10,613 nucleotides of DNA from Minisyncoccota bacterium (GTDB taxonomy: Bacteria > Patescibacteriota > Microgenomatia > UBA1400 > PJMF01). The notes below the pieces were generated by a model, which was not told where the DNA came from, searched no databases, and saw nothing but the letters and a program-made list of their open reading frames with translations. The stretch lies in the NCBI GenBank assembly GCA_012799795.1, contig JAAZKO010000005.1:1-10613 (forward strand), read 5' to 3'. Numbering within the stretch: position 1 is the stretch's first letter; each line of letters starts with the position of its first letter. Position numbers and translations under genes: made by a program. This document shows, in pieces, positions 1 to 6,941 of this stretch.

Positions 1-965
1 AAAATAGAATGTTTGCCACCTGTCAAGAATTCACTGATTTGTTTGTCACTTTAGCTCGAATCAAACAAATCCCAGCAAAGAGAATTGTTGGCTTCGCTCA
101 CAGTAGTAACGAAGAATTGAGACCAATTAGTGTGGTCGGCGATATTTTGCATGCTTGGCCAGCTTTCTACAATGCGGAAAGCAATAGTTGGCAAGAAATT
201 GATCCTACTTGGCAAAAAACTACCGGGGGGATAGATTATTTTTCAAAATTTGACCTTAATCACATCACTTTTGCCATTAATGGAGTTTCTAGTGTTTTAC
301 CTTACCCAGCTGGCTCTTATCAAACAGATATTCAGGCTCAAGAAAAAAAGAGTTTTGTTGAATGCAGTCAAGAAGAATTTCCAGACATTGTTCCAGAAAT
401 TAATTTAAAAATAGAAGAAAACAAGTTTTTTAATTTTACTATTCCTGGTAAATATTTTTTAACAATCAGCAACGTGACTGGTCAAAGCTGGTATTTTGCC
501 AAATTGTCTCTTGAAGGAAAAGATGTCAACGTTAATTTAGAAACAGAGTGGCCAAAATTGATCGTTCCCTTTCAAGAACTGAGTATTCCTCTAAGCGTTT
601 ATAATAAGGAAGGTTTAATTGCTAAACAATCAACTATTAATATTGAAATCCAATTAAACAATGGGGAAATTTTTAACTATGAATTTGAACTTAGAGGCTC
701 AGGCAAAATCGGCATCCAAGACCCAAAAAGAGTCATTCTCGTGGTCGCAGGATTTGTCCTCCTTACCCTCACTACCGGGAGTTTATTCCTTCTTGGACGA
801 GCACTCGCAAGTGCTTTACGTCGGCAAGGCCAAAAATCTGAAAAAAAGGATCAAGAGCTACACTCACTATCATCAGCTCTCAGCGAAGATCAAACAATTG
901 GTCAAGAAAGCCAAGACGGTAAGAGTGGAGATCCTCCAAAGCGAACTCCAAGCTCTTCTGATTGA
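1..965 (+). CDS. Transglutaminase-like membrane-anchored protein, C-terminal part (5' end outside window)
   Basis: The reading frame is open from the window edge (first whole codon at 3), so the N-terminus is missing; residues are numbered from the ATG at 9. The start of the visible part is a transglutaminase-fold core: Cys5 in the motif TCQEFTDLF followed by a helix, His48 in HAWPAFY and Asp65 in EIDPTW, which together give the complete Cys-His-Asp triad. Residues about 120-225 look like a beta-sandwich. Residues about 238-262 form one strong transmembrane helix followed by Arg/Lys, so the catalytic part should be outside the cell and the Ser/Gln/Lys-rich tail (about 265-318) inside. Bacterial members of this fold act as protein cross-linkers or as cysteine peptidases/amidases; the substrate cannot be told. 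The last 287 nt overlap uvrC in another frame. It leads a plus-strand cluster that also holds a 7TM protein of a transglutaminase-associated family. Confidence 0.85.
   Translation, partial: NRMFATCQEFTDLFVTLARIKQIPAKRIVGFAHSSNEELRPISVVGDILHAWPAFYNAESNSWQEIDPTWQKTTGGIDYFSKFDLNHITFAINGVSSVLPYPAGSYQTDIQAQEKKSFVECSQEEFPDIVPEINLKIEENKFFNFTIPGKYFLTISNVTGQSWYFAKLSLEGKDVNVNLETEWPKLIVPFQELSIPLSVYNKEGLIAKQSTINIEIQLNNGEIFNYEFELRGSGKIGIQDPKRVILVVAGFVLLTLTTGSLFLLGRALASALRRQGQKSEKKDQELHSLSSALSEDQTIGQESQDGKSGDPPKRTPSSSD
679..965 (+). other. Dual-frame coding segment: transglutaminase tail / UvrC GIY-YIG domain
   Basis: Two same-strand frames are both open and both look meaningful here. One frame encodes the transmembrane anchor and hydrophilic tail of the transglutaminase-like protein. 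The other encodes the UvrC leader and most of its GIY-YIG domain. By hand count GC is 128 of 270 (47%) at 691-960, against 90 of 300 (30%) at 361-660 and 72 of 240 (30%) at 1021-1260. This local rise fits loss of free A/T wobble choice under double constraint. The overlap is far longer than the few-nucleotide overlaps elsewhere in this cluster. Confidence 0.8.
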
Positions 966-2067
966 GGCTGAATTAATTAGAGCTCATCAACCCTTTTACA
1001 ACAGTCTCCTTAAAGATGATAAGTCCAAACTTTATTTACTTTTTACTAAAGAAGATTATCCAAGAATTTTACGTCTCAGAAAAACCGATTTAACTAAAAA
1101 GCATTATCGAGATTCTTTAGCTGTTTTGGGTCCTTTTGCTAGTAGTTATAAAGTTAATGAATTACTCAAAATAGTTAGAGTAATTTTCCCCTGGTGCAAT
1201 AAAAAAAATAAAAATGATAATAGGGCTTGCTTGTATTATCATCTGGAGTTGTGTCCTGGAGCTTGTTGTAAAAAAATTAGCCCTCAAGTTTATCAAGAAA
1301 ATATTAAACAATTAATTTTATTACTCCGCGGAAAAAATAAAAGTTTGCTTAAAGAGCTTTATCAAAAAATGAAAAATTTAGCAAAAGCAGAAAGGTTTGA
1401 AGAAGCCCAAAAAATCAAAAATAAAATTGATTTAATTAAAGAAGTCACTGAAGAACAATATCATTTGCAACCCGACTTAATCTTGCCTAATTTCACTAGA
1501 AAAAAACAAGAAGAAGCGCTGATTCATTTACGCCACATTATGCACCAGGAGGGTTTGGTCGATCTTAAATATCGTTTTCACCGGATCGAGGCCTATGATG
1601 TCAGTAATATTCAAGGTCAGCAGGCAACGGTGTCAATGGTTTGTTTTATCGATGGATTTCCAGAGTCAAAAGAATACAAATTTTTCAAAATTCGCCAGTT
1701 AGATACACCCAATGATTACGCAATGCTGCAGGAAGCAATACTACGCCGACAAAAACACTCTGAGTGGGGTAGACCGGACTTAATTGTCATTGATGGTGGC
1801 AAAGGGCAACTTCGTAGCGTTAATCGAGTCTGGCGTCAGAATCAATTTTTTAATTGCCCAATTGCATCAGTGGTCAAAAATCCCGATCGACTCATCTTAA
1901 TAAATCAGAAAGTTGACAAAAAAAACAAGCAGTCGTGGCAAACGCTCGAGCTTAATTTGCCCAAGAACCATCCAACTTTACACTTACTCAGTCATCTTCG
2001 AGACGAAGCTCATCGCTTCGCCAAAAAACAGCACACTAGACTAAGAGAACAAAATCTTTTACAATAA
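679..2067 (+). CDS. uvrC: UvrABC excinuclease subunit C, short form lacking the C-terminal HhH domain
   Basis: UvrC makes both incisions in nucleotide excision repair together with UvrB. Numbered from the ATG at 661, the protein shows a GIY-YIG domain (G40-V-Y42, Y53-V-G55, KAKNLKKR), four cysteines spaced like the E. coli Fe-S ligands (C179, C190, C198, C202), a UVR helix hairpin that binds UvrB (about 229-262), and the RNase H-like nuclease with D313 (DVSNIQG), D352, D378 (VIDGGKGQL) and H451 (RDEAHRF). It stops about 17 residues after H451, so the tandem helix-hairpin-helix domain of the usual roughly 600-residue protein is absent. The start is uncertain. ATG 679 is preferred because a GGGGA stretch lies at 663-667; ATG 661 would add six residues, and TTG 754 would give a leader of only a few residues before the LPSLPGVY motif. 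The first 287 nt lie inside the upstream transglutaminase gene. Confidence 0.95.
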   Translation: MNLNLEAQAKSASKTQKESFSWSQDLSSLPSLPGVYSFLDEHSQVLYVGKAKNLKKRIKSYTHYHQLSAKIKQLVKKAKTVRVEILQSELQALLIEAELIRAHQPFYNSLLKDDKSKLYLLFTKEDYPRILRLRKTDLTKKHYRDSLAVLGPFASSYKVNELLKIVRVIFPWCNKKNKNDNRACLYYHLELCPGACCKKISPQVYQENIKQLILLLRGKNKSLLKELYQKMKNLAKAERFEEAQKIKNKIDLIKEVTEEQYHLQPDLILPNFTRKKQEEALIHLRHIMHQEGLVDLKYRFHRIEAYDVSNIQGQQATVSMVCFIDGFPESKEYKFFKIRQLDTPNDYAMLQEAILRRQKHSEWGRPDLIVIDGGKGQLRSVNRVWRQNQFFNCPIASVVKNPDRLILINQKVDKKNKQSWQTLELNLPKNHPTLHLLSHLRDEAHRFAKKQHTRLREQNLLQ

Positions 2068-2093
2068 CAACAACTAGATTGAAATATAAGGAT

Positions 2094-2100
2094 AAAAGGA
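2094..2100 (+). promoter_or_regulatory. Shine-Dalgarno site for the small holin-family membrane protein
   Basis: AAAAGGA ends 5 nt before the ATG at 2106. It decides between this ATG and an in-frame TTG at 2079, which has no comparable upstream site and would add a charged nine-residue leader. Confidence 0.65.
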
Positions 2101-2105
2101 CATTT

Positions 2106-2468
2106 ATGAAACTACTCAAACCGATTGTCGTCCTGATAATAACAATTGCTATTTTAGCCTGGGCACTACCTAATGTTGGATACACTAATTATCTGACCTT
2201 AATTTTAGCTGGAGTTGTCCTGACGCTACTTGAAAAAATTATCAAACCCATCTTAAAATTCCTGTTCCTACCAATTAACATTGTCACTCTGGGTTTTTTT
2301 TCTATAGTAATTAATGTTTTTATTTTATGGTTAGTTACCTATTTTGTACCAGGCTTTAATATTCAAGCAATGATTGTTTTGGGGATACCTTTAAACCAAT
2401 TCTTCACTTTGCTTTTTGTCTCAACTTTAATTGGTTTCTGTCAAAGAGGCATTAACTTTATTTTATAA
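2106..2468 (+). CDS. Small four-helix membrane protein of the YvlD / phage holin family 4 (PF04020-like)
   Basis: This 120-residue protein is almost entirely hydrophobic, with about four predicted membrane helices (roughly 4-22, 27-45, 52-78 and 85-110). The pattern KPILKFLFLPINIVTLG, then a helix ending in LWLV and VPGF, is typical of the DUF360/YvlD family that Pfam names phage holin family 4. Despite the name, such genes are widespread in bacterial chromosomes and no lysis role is established for most of them. The start at 2106 is supported by AAAAGGA just upstream. The gene follows uvrC by 38 nt and precedes the 7TM gene by 19 nt, which suggests one transcript. Its role in the cluster is unknown; the family call is firm, the function is not. 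Confidence 0.85.
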   Translation: MKLLKPIVVLIITIAILAWALPNVGYTNYLTLILAGVVLTLLEKIIKPILKFLFLPINIVTLGFFSIVINVFILWLVTYFVPGFNIQAMIVLGIPLNQFFTLLFVSTLIGFCQRGINFIL

Positions 2469-2479
2469 AATAATATATT

Positions 2480-2483
2480 GGGG
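2480..2483 (+). promoter_or_regulatory. Short G-rich ribosome-binding site for the 7TM protein
   Basis: TTGGGG ends 4 nt before the ATG at 2488. It supports this start over in-frame codons further upstream that lie inside the preceding gene, and the resulting protein begins directly with a signal peptide. Confidence 0.5.
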
Positions 2484-2487
2484 TTTT

Positions 2488-3534
2488 ATGCATTTTAAAA
2501 AATTTCTAGCTAGCTTTTTAATATTGTTAAGCATTTGTTTGATTAAAAATCATTTTTGGCATCAATCAAGCTCTGGACAAGTCTTTGCTCAAACTATTAA
2601 CCCCGTTAAATTTGTGGGAGAAAATTTGGAAGATCTAGAAGCTGTAGAAGAGGCGACAGCTACAGCAGAAGCAACTGACAGTACTAGTTTAGCTTCGCCT
2701 TCGGCTGAAATTGTTGAAAAAATTCAACAAAAAGCCGATGAAGATATTACTGAAACTACTGGTAAACAAAAAAGTGTTCTAGCTGCCTATCTGGACGAAT
2801 ATCCAGTTGGACCCTTAAATCTCACTAATTTTTTGCAAAAAGCCATTCGTCGAGCTATTGCTCAGGGCTTACCTGCTAGCTTGGTGGTTATTATTTTAAT
2901 TTTTCCAGTAATTGCTTCGATCGTCGCTTTGGCTCGACACGTCATTGGTTTTAAGGGTTTTGGCATTTACATTCCCGCAGTTTTGTCAGTTGCCTTTGTT
3001 TCAACGGGTTTGTTAACCGGTGTTATTTTATTTATCGCTGTCCTATTATCAGCCATGCTAGCCAGATATTTAGTTAAATTTTTGAAAATGCCTCTGTTAC
3101 CAAAAACAGCCATGCTTTTGCTAATTGTATCAATTTCAATGCTATTTCTATTGACCATCGCTTCATTGTTTAAAATCGATTTAGTGCTTAATGTTAGTAT
3201 TTTCCCTCTTTTACTAATCATTTTATTGACCGAAAACTTTATGACTAGTCAAATGTTTGCTAGTCGAGGTGAGGCCTTGAACGTCACTTTTGAAACACTG
3301 ATTTTAGCGGTTATCGGAACCCTAATAATTAATAATGGAACGATACAAAGGTTTGTTATCTTAAAACCAGAGTTAACTATTCTCTTGGTTGCTGCAATTA
3401 ATTTTGCTATTGCTCGTTACACTGGATTGAGAATCCTTGAATACTTTCGCTTTAAAGATTTACTGAGAAATAAAAGTAAATCGGAAAAATATAAAAGCTT
3501 TATTAATGATAATTTTCCAGGACTAGAAGAATAA
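2488..3534 (+). CDS. Secreted/7TM membrane protein with the 7TM_transglut-type (UUP1 family) domain
   Basis: The 348-residue product starts with a signal peptide or anchor (MHFKKFL then a hydrophobic run to about residue 19; possible cleavage after VFA at 34). An acidic, Ala/Thr/Glu-rich extracytoplasmic stretch follows (about 45-95), then a conserved membrane block of about seven helices (roughly 130-149, 157-171, 173-195, 205-228, 233-249, 266-284 and 289-310). Family hallmarks are QGLPASL before the first helix, ARHVIGFKGFGIYIPA after it, FPLLLIILLTENF in the middle, and RYTGLRILEYFRF at the end. In better-known members this block is fused to a catalytically dead transglutaminase domain and is encoded next to an ATP-grasp alpha-L-glutamate-ligase-like gene. 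The dead domain is missing here, but the ligase gene follows 9 nt downstream. The biochemical role is unproven; a membrane platform or exporter for the modified peptide is an inference. Confidence 0.85.
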   Translation: MHFKKFLASFLILLSICLIKNHFWHQSSSGQVFAQTINPVKFVGENLEDLEAVEEATATAEATDSTSLASPSAEIVEKIQQKADEDITETTGKQKSVLAAYLDEYPVGPLNLTNFLQKAIRRAIAQGLPASLVVIILIFPVIASIVALARHVIGFKGFGIYIPAVLSVAFVSTGLLTGVILFIAVLLSAMLARYLVKFLKMPLLPKTAMLLLIVSISMLFLLTIASLFKIDLVLNVSIFPLLLIILLTENFMTSQMFASRGEALNVTFETLILAVIGTLIINNGTIQRFVILKPELTILLVAAINFAIARYTGLRILEYFRFKDLLRNKSKSEKYKSFINDNFPGLEE

Positions 3535-3543
3535 AAGTCGCTT

Positions 3544-4839
3544 ATGAGTAAAAAAGCCAACGCCAGTGATCTTCTGGGTATCAACGCGCGTAATAGCCTT
3601 TATGTGAGTCGTAATTCACGAAAAGCCAAAGCGATTGCTCGTTCAAAATATGCTACTAAAATTTTATTAAACAACAATAATATTCCCTGTGCAGAAATCT
3701 ACGGTATTTTGGGCACTGATGAAGATGTTAATGATTTCGCTTGGCAAAAACTTGAGGGTGATTTTGTTATTAAACCTACCAATGGGCATGCTGGTACTGG
3801 GGTAATTGCCTTTAGAACTAAGGTTAATGATGAAGAATGGCTAAATGTTTTAGGAGAAAAATGGAGTATAGATGATATTAAACGTCACTGTCGAGATATT
3901 TTAGCAGGCCAATATAGCATTCATGGTTCTAATCATAATGTGATTATTGAAGAGCGCATCCCTATTCACCCAAAATTATTAAAGTATTCCTACAAAGGCA
4001 CCCCTGATGTAAGAGTCATTGTTTTTAATAGTGTTCCTGTAATGGCCATGTTGCGTTTGCCCACTGAAGAATCGGGGGGTAGAGCTAATGTTAGCCAAGG
4101 AGCAATAGCCGTTGGTATTGATATTGCTAGCGGGATTACCACTTATGCTGTCGCTCATAAAAAACAAAACATCAATTATTTGCCCGGAACTAAGAAAAAA
4201 TTAAATGGCATTGTGATTCCTAATTGGCAAAAGGTGCTCTTAACTGCAGTTAAAGCTAGTGACGTGGCCGATTTGGCTTTCTCTGGAGTAGATATTTTTC
4301 TACATAAAACTAAGGGACCAATGGTGGTAGAACTAAATGCTACTCCTGGTCTTTCAATTCAAGCGGCTAATCAGGCGGGTTTGCGTCGTCGTTTAGAAAG
4401 AGTGGAAGGTTTAAATGTAGTTAATCCAGAGCACGGAGTAAAAATTGCCCAAGCTTTATTTGCTAGTGACTTTTCTGATCGTATTAAAGTTAAAAGTGAC
4501 ATCACCAGTATTACTTTAAAAGAAGAAGTATCTCTCTATGGCGATGACAAGAAAAGTGTTTCCACTGTTGCTTTTATTAACACCGGTCGTCTCCACAGCG
4601 CCATTGCTCGAGATTTAGCTGGAGAACTCGGTTTACTCGATGTCGAGGATTTATTATGGTTTCAAAAAGAAAAAGAAGAGGGTAGTCTTCCCGTAGTAGA
4701 AATTAAGCTTAGGTTAAGAGGACAAACTATTAAAACCACCATGTTGGTTAGTAAAAAACTTAACCATCGTTTACATAAAGTGGAAATTGGCCGTAAAGAT
4801 TTAGATGGTTTTATAATTAGTCCAAATAAAAATGATTAA
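3544..4839 (+). CDS. Alpha-L-glutamate-ligase-like ATP-grasp protein fused to a degenerate retropepsin-like domain
   Basis: The first roughly 310 residues match the RimK-related alpha-L-glutamate ligase family. They show LLGINARNSLYV at the N-terminus, the ATP-binding lysine and flexible loop (K77 in VIKPTNGHAGTG), an IIEERI strand (132-139), DVRVIV (155-160), and metal-binding acids D250 and E263 with N265 in ELNATPG. Such enzymes couple ATP hydrolysis to formation of a peptide-type amide bond through an acyl-phosphate. Residues about 316-428 resemble the RimB-like 'ATP-dependent zinc protease' retropepsin fold: VAFINTGRLHSAI where D-T-G is expected, and HKVEIGRKDLDGFIISP at the end. The catalytic Asp is Asn (N346, codon AAC at 4579-4581), so this domain is probably not an active protease. 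No clear ribosome-binding site is seen. The gene lies 9 nt after the 7TM gene and overlaps the next gene by 8 nt. The substrate is unknown. Confidence 0.88.
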   Translation: MSKKANASDLLGINARNSLYVSRNSRKAKAIARSKYATKILLNNNNIPCAEIYGILGTDEDVNDFAWQKLEGDFVIKPTNGHAGTGVIAFRTKVNDEEWLNVLGEKWSIDDIKRHCRDILAGQYSIHGSNHNVIIEERIPIHPKLLKYSYKGTPDVRVIVFNSVPVMAMLRLPTEESGGRANVSQGAIAVGIDIASGITTYAVAHKKQNINYLPGTKKKLNGIVIPNWQKVLLTAVKASDVADLAFSGVDIFLHKTKGPMVVELNATPGLSIQAANQAGLRRRLERVEGLNVVNPEHGVKIAQALFASDFSDRIKVKSDITSITLKEEVSLYGDDKKSVSTVAFINTGRLHSAIARDLAGELGLLDVEDLLWFQKEKEEGSLPVVEIKLRLRGQTIKTTMLVSKKLNHRLHKVEIGRKDLDGFIISPNKND

Positions 4840-5797
4840 ACTTAAAGATTTAATTCCAATTAACTTGTTAGTTGAAAAAGAAAAATTTTTCGCTAATGAG
4901 ACTAATTACAATCCGCAATTTCAATATGAAAAAAAGATTGAAAAGTCAGATCTAGCTGTTTATGGCAGACCACGATGGCAATACAGTCGCTTGGCTAAAA
5001 AAATCCTTAAACAAGCTAAAAAAGAACAATTGTTTATTAAAAATCAAAAACCTGCTGCTAATTTAGATCAGGAACTTAGTAAACAAATCATTGTCGATTA
5101 TTTAAATGATTATTCTTTAGCTGAAAAATATCAAATTATTTTTAACAAAGATTTTACTAGCCGTTTCGCAGTTAATTTTAAGGAAAACGCAATCAAAATT
5201 CGTCTGCCGATTAATTTTACTTCAGAAAGTCTGGAAAATACTCTCAACCATGAAATTGGCACTCATATTCTTCGCCAAGAAAATTATCTGAAGCAAGCTT
5301 GGTATCGTCGTAAAAGACACTTTGCTTTTAGCAATCATTTGCGAACTGAAGAAGGTTTAGCAGTTATCCATCAATATTTAAATAGTGAGCAACAACTAAT
5401 TTACAAAACAGCCTTATTATATTTGGGCGCTCAACTAGCCAATCGAGCAGATTTTAAAACAGTTTATCAGTTCTTTTATCAAAATATTAAAAATCCTCAG
5501 AGAGCTTGGTCATACACTTTAAAAACTAAAAGAGGATTGACTGACACTAGTTTACCTGGTGGATTCAGTAAAAGCTTGGTGTATTTAGAAGGTTTTAAAC
5601 AAGTTCTAAAATATCTTCGTCATCATAATTATGACCCAAGTCCTCTTTACTATGGAAAGCTGGCTATTAAAGATATTAAAAAAGCTAAAAAAATGAATCC
5701 TCAATACCAAGTGATTTTACCAAAGTTTTATAGTAAAAATCCACTGGCCTATCAAGAAAAAGTCAAAAAAATAGCAAAACGTAATTTTATTTTTTAA
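4832..5797 (+). CDS. DUF1704 / MATCAP-type zinc carboxypeptidase
   Basis: The 321-residue product has the HExxxH zinc motif H140-E-I-G-T-H145 in NHEIGTHILRQ, followed 28 residues later by RTEEGLAV (E173/E174), which supplies the likely third ligand. This is the signature of the family annotated as DUF1704, QEGLA-motif protein or tyrosine/glutamate carboxypeptidase. Further hallmarks are NPQFQY (27-32), YGRPRWQYSRLAKKIL (44-59) and GGFSKSLVYLEGF (243-255). Eukaryotic relatives (MATCAP) remove the C-terminal tyrosine of alpha-tubulin; bacterial substrates are not established. No signal peptide is seen, so the enzyme is probably cytoplasmic. Its ATG overlaps the ligase stop by 8 nt, which suggests translational coupling and a linked task, such as trimming what the ligase adds or exposing its acceptor. 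The family call is strong; the substrate is inferred only from context. Confidence 0.88.
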   Translation: MIKLKDLIPINLLVEKEKFFANETNYNPQFQYEKKIEKSDLAVYGRPRWQYSRLAKKILKQAKKEQLFIKNQKPAANLDQELSKQIIVDYLNDYSLAEKYQIIFNKDFTSRFAVNFKENAIKIRLPINFTSESLENTLNHEIGTHILRQENYLKQAWYRRKRHFAFSNHLRTEEGLAVIHQYLNSEQQLIYKTALLYLGAQLANRADFKTVYQFFYQNIKNPQRAWSYTLKTKRGLTDTSLPGGFSKSLVYLEGFKQVLKYLRHHNYDPSPLYYGKLAIKDIKKAKKMNPQYQVILPKFYSKNPLAYQEKVKKIAKRNFIF

Positions 5798-5798
5798 T

Positions 5799-6941
5799 AT
5801 GTCACAAAAAATATTACTCGCTCTTTCTGGAGGGATAGATTCTAGTACCACTGCTTATTTATTGAAAAAGAAAAATCTTGAGCTTAGTGCTGTTTACATT
5901 AAGTTCTATGCAAGCAATCAAAAACAAAAGGAGATTATTAATCAAGAAAGCATGGTCGCGAAAAAAATTGCCCAATCACTCAACATTCCTTTTTTTATTT
6001 TAGATTTTTCTAAAGAACAAAAAAAGTGGGTAATTGATTACTTATTAAATACTTATCAAGAAGGATACACTCCCAATCCTTGTATTGTTTGTAATAAATT
6101 ATTAAAATTTGGTCGGTTACTTGACTGGGCAAAAGCGCGAGGCTTTTCTCAATTAGCTACTGGCCACTATGCTCAAATTATCGATAAGTCTGCCCAGCTA
6201 TATTTAGCTAGTGCTAAAGATCAAAGTAAAGATCAAAGCTATTTCTTATATCAACTAGAAGAAAAAAAATTAGCAGAAATTCTATTTCCTTTGGGTTCTC
6301 TGAGCAAAACAGAGGTTAAAAATTTAGCTAAAAAAGCTAATTTGCCATATTTAGATCGAGAATCTTTCGATATCTGTTTTCTTAAAGATAGTAGTTTGAG
6401 GCAATTTTTAAAAGAAAATTTGCAAGAAAATCCTGGAGAGATAGTTGAGCAAAACGGCTTAGTAATTGGTAAGCATCGGGGCTTGGCTTTTTATACCATC
6501 GGTCAGCGTCGTGGTTTAAACATTAATCATCAGGCTTTAAAAAAAAGCCAAACAATTAACTATAGCAAAAATCAGCCTCCAGCTCTATTGGTGCTTGATA
6601 AAATAAGTAAAGATAATCGTTTAGTAGTGGCAGAGAAACAAGACTGTTTCGTCAATGAATTTTTAGTTAGAGATTTACATTTTATTAATCGAAGTCAAGA
6701 GAAATTATGGGAAGAGAAAGATCATTTTTACGGCTTAGTGAAAATTCGCAACCTGGGAAAACTAATAAGTTGTCAACTTAAAAGAAAAGAGAAGCAGATT
6801 TTAGTTAAAACAAAAGAAAAAGTTTTTGCTCCAGCCGGTGGTCAATCGGCAGTTTTTTATCAAGAAAGTAAAGACAATTTACTAGTTATTGGCGGGGCAA
6901 TAATTGACAATGAGGCTGTAAAAGCTTTAAGCTCTGATTAA
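5799..6941 (+). CDS. mnmA: tRNA-specific 2-thiouridylase MnmA
   Basis: MnmA puts sulfur on C2 of the wobble uridine (U34) of tRNAs for Lys, Glu and Gln, using ATP and a persulfide carrier. The 380-residue sequence shows the PP-loop SGGIDSS (10-16), C98 in NPCIVCNKLLKFG, TGHYAQ (121-126), KDQSYFLYQL (144-153) and the second catalytic cysteine C193 in DICFLKD. FYTIGQRRGL (231-240) and the C-terminal beta-barrel ending in VIGGAIID complete a full-length enzyme. It starts 1 nt after the carboxypeptidase stop with no visible Shine-Dalgarno, so it is probably read by coupling at the end of the plus-strand unit. It is a housekeeping gene and need not share the pathway of its neighbours. About 11 residues beyond the conserved end overlap the convergent minus-strand gene. 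Confidence 0.97.
   Translation: MSQKILLALSGGIDSSTTAYLLKKKNLELSAVYIKFYASNQKQKEIINQESMVAKKIAQSLNIPFFILDFSKEQKKWVIDYLLNTYQEGYTPNPCIVCNKLLKFGRLLDWAKARGFSQLATGHYAQIIDKSAQLYLASAKDQSKDQSYFLYQLEEKKLAEILFPLGSLSKTEVKNLAKKANLPYLDRESFDICFLKDSSLRQFLKENLQENPGEIVEQNGLVIGKHRGLAFYTIGQRRGLNINHQALKKSQTINYSKNQPPALLVLDKISKDNRLVVAEKQDCFVNEFLVRDLHFINRSQEKLWEEKDHFYGLVKIRNLGKLISCQLKRKEKQILVKTKEKVFAPAGGQSAVFYQESKDNLLVIGGAIIDNEAVKALSSD
6886..6941. other. Convergent 56-nt tail-to-tail gene overlap (mnmA / surface protein)
   Basis: The stop of mnmA (TAA at 6939-6941) lies inside the opposite gene, whose own stop (complement of 6886-6888) lies inside mnmA. The conserved MnmA ending GGAIID is within the overlap, so on the minus strand the last residues of the surface protein are probably the freer partner. 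Transcripts from both sides would be complementary at their 3' ends. Confidence 0.85.

Noticed and set aside
842..848. A AAA AAG slippery heptamer in the transglutaminase frame inside the overlap, suggesting programmed -1 frameshifting into uvrC.
   Set aside because: A -1 shift leads to the third frame, which stops at 920-922, not to the UvrC frame; the GIY-YIG motif also begins upstream of the site. It is probably just lysine codons.
963..977. TGA read as glycine (as in Gracilibacteria/Absconditabacteria).
   Set aside because: No gene here contains an in-frame TGA, and reading through 963-965 adds only a few codons before a TAG, so the standard code suffices.
2106..2468. The holin-family gene as a sign of a prophage or lysis cassette.
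   Set aside because: This family is common in bacterial chromosomes and no endolysin, integrase, capsid or other phage gene lies near it.
2464..2478. AT-rich stretch before the 7TM gene as an internal promoter.
   Set aside because: -10-like hexamers occur by chance in such AT-rich DNA and no -35 element lies at a suitable distance.
2967..3221. Minus-strand open frame opposite the 7TM gene.
   Set aside because: It is a shadow of a strongly supported plus-strand membrane gene; no family motif or ribosome-binding site is seen.
6216..6239. Tandem 12-nt repeat (AAAGATCAAAGT then AAAGATCAAAGC) in mnmA as a recent duplication.
   Set aside because: It encodes DQSKDQS, and the KDQSYFL part is the conserved MnmA motif, so the likeness is largely explained by the protein; length agrees with the family.
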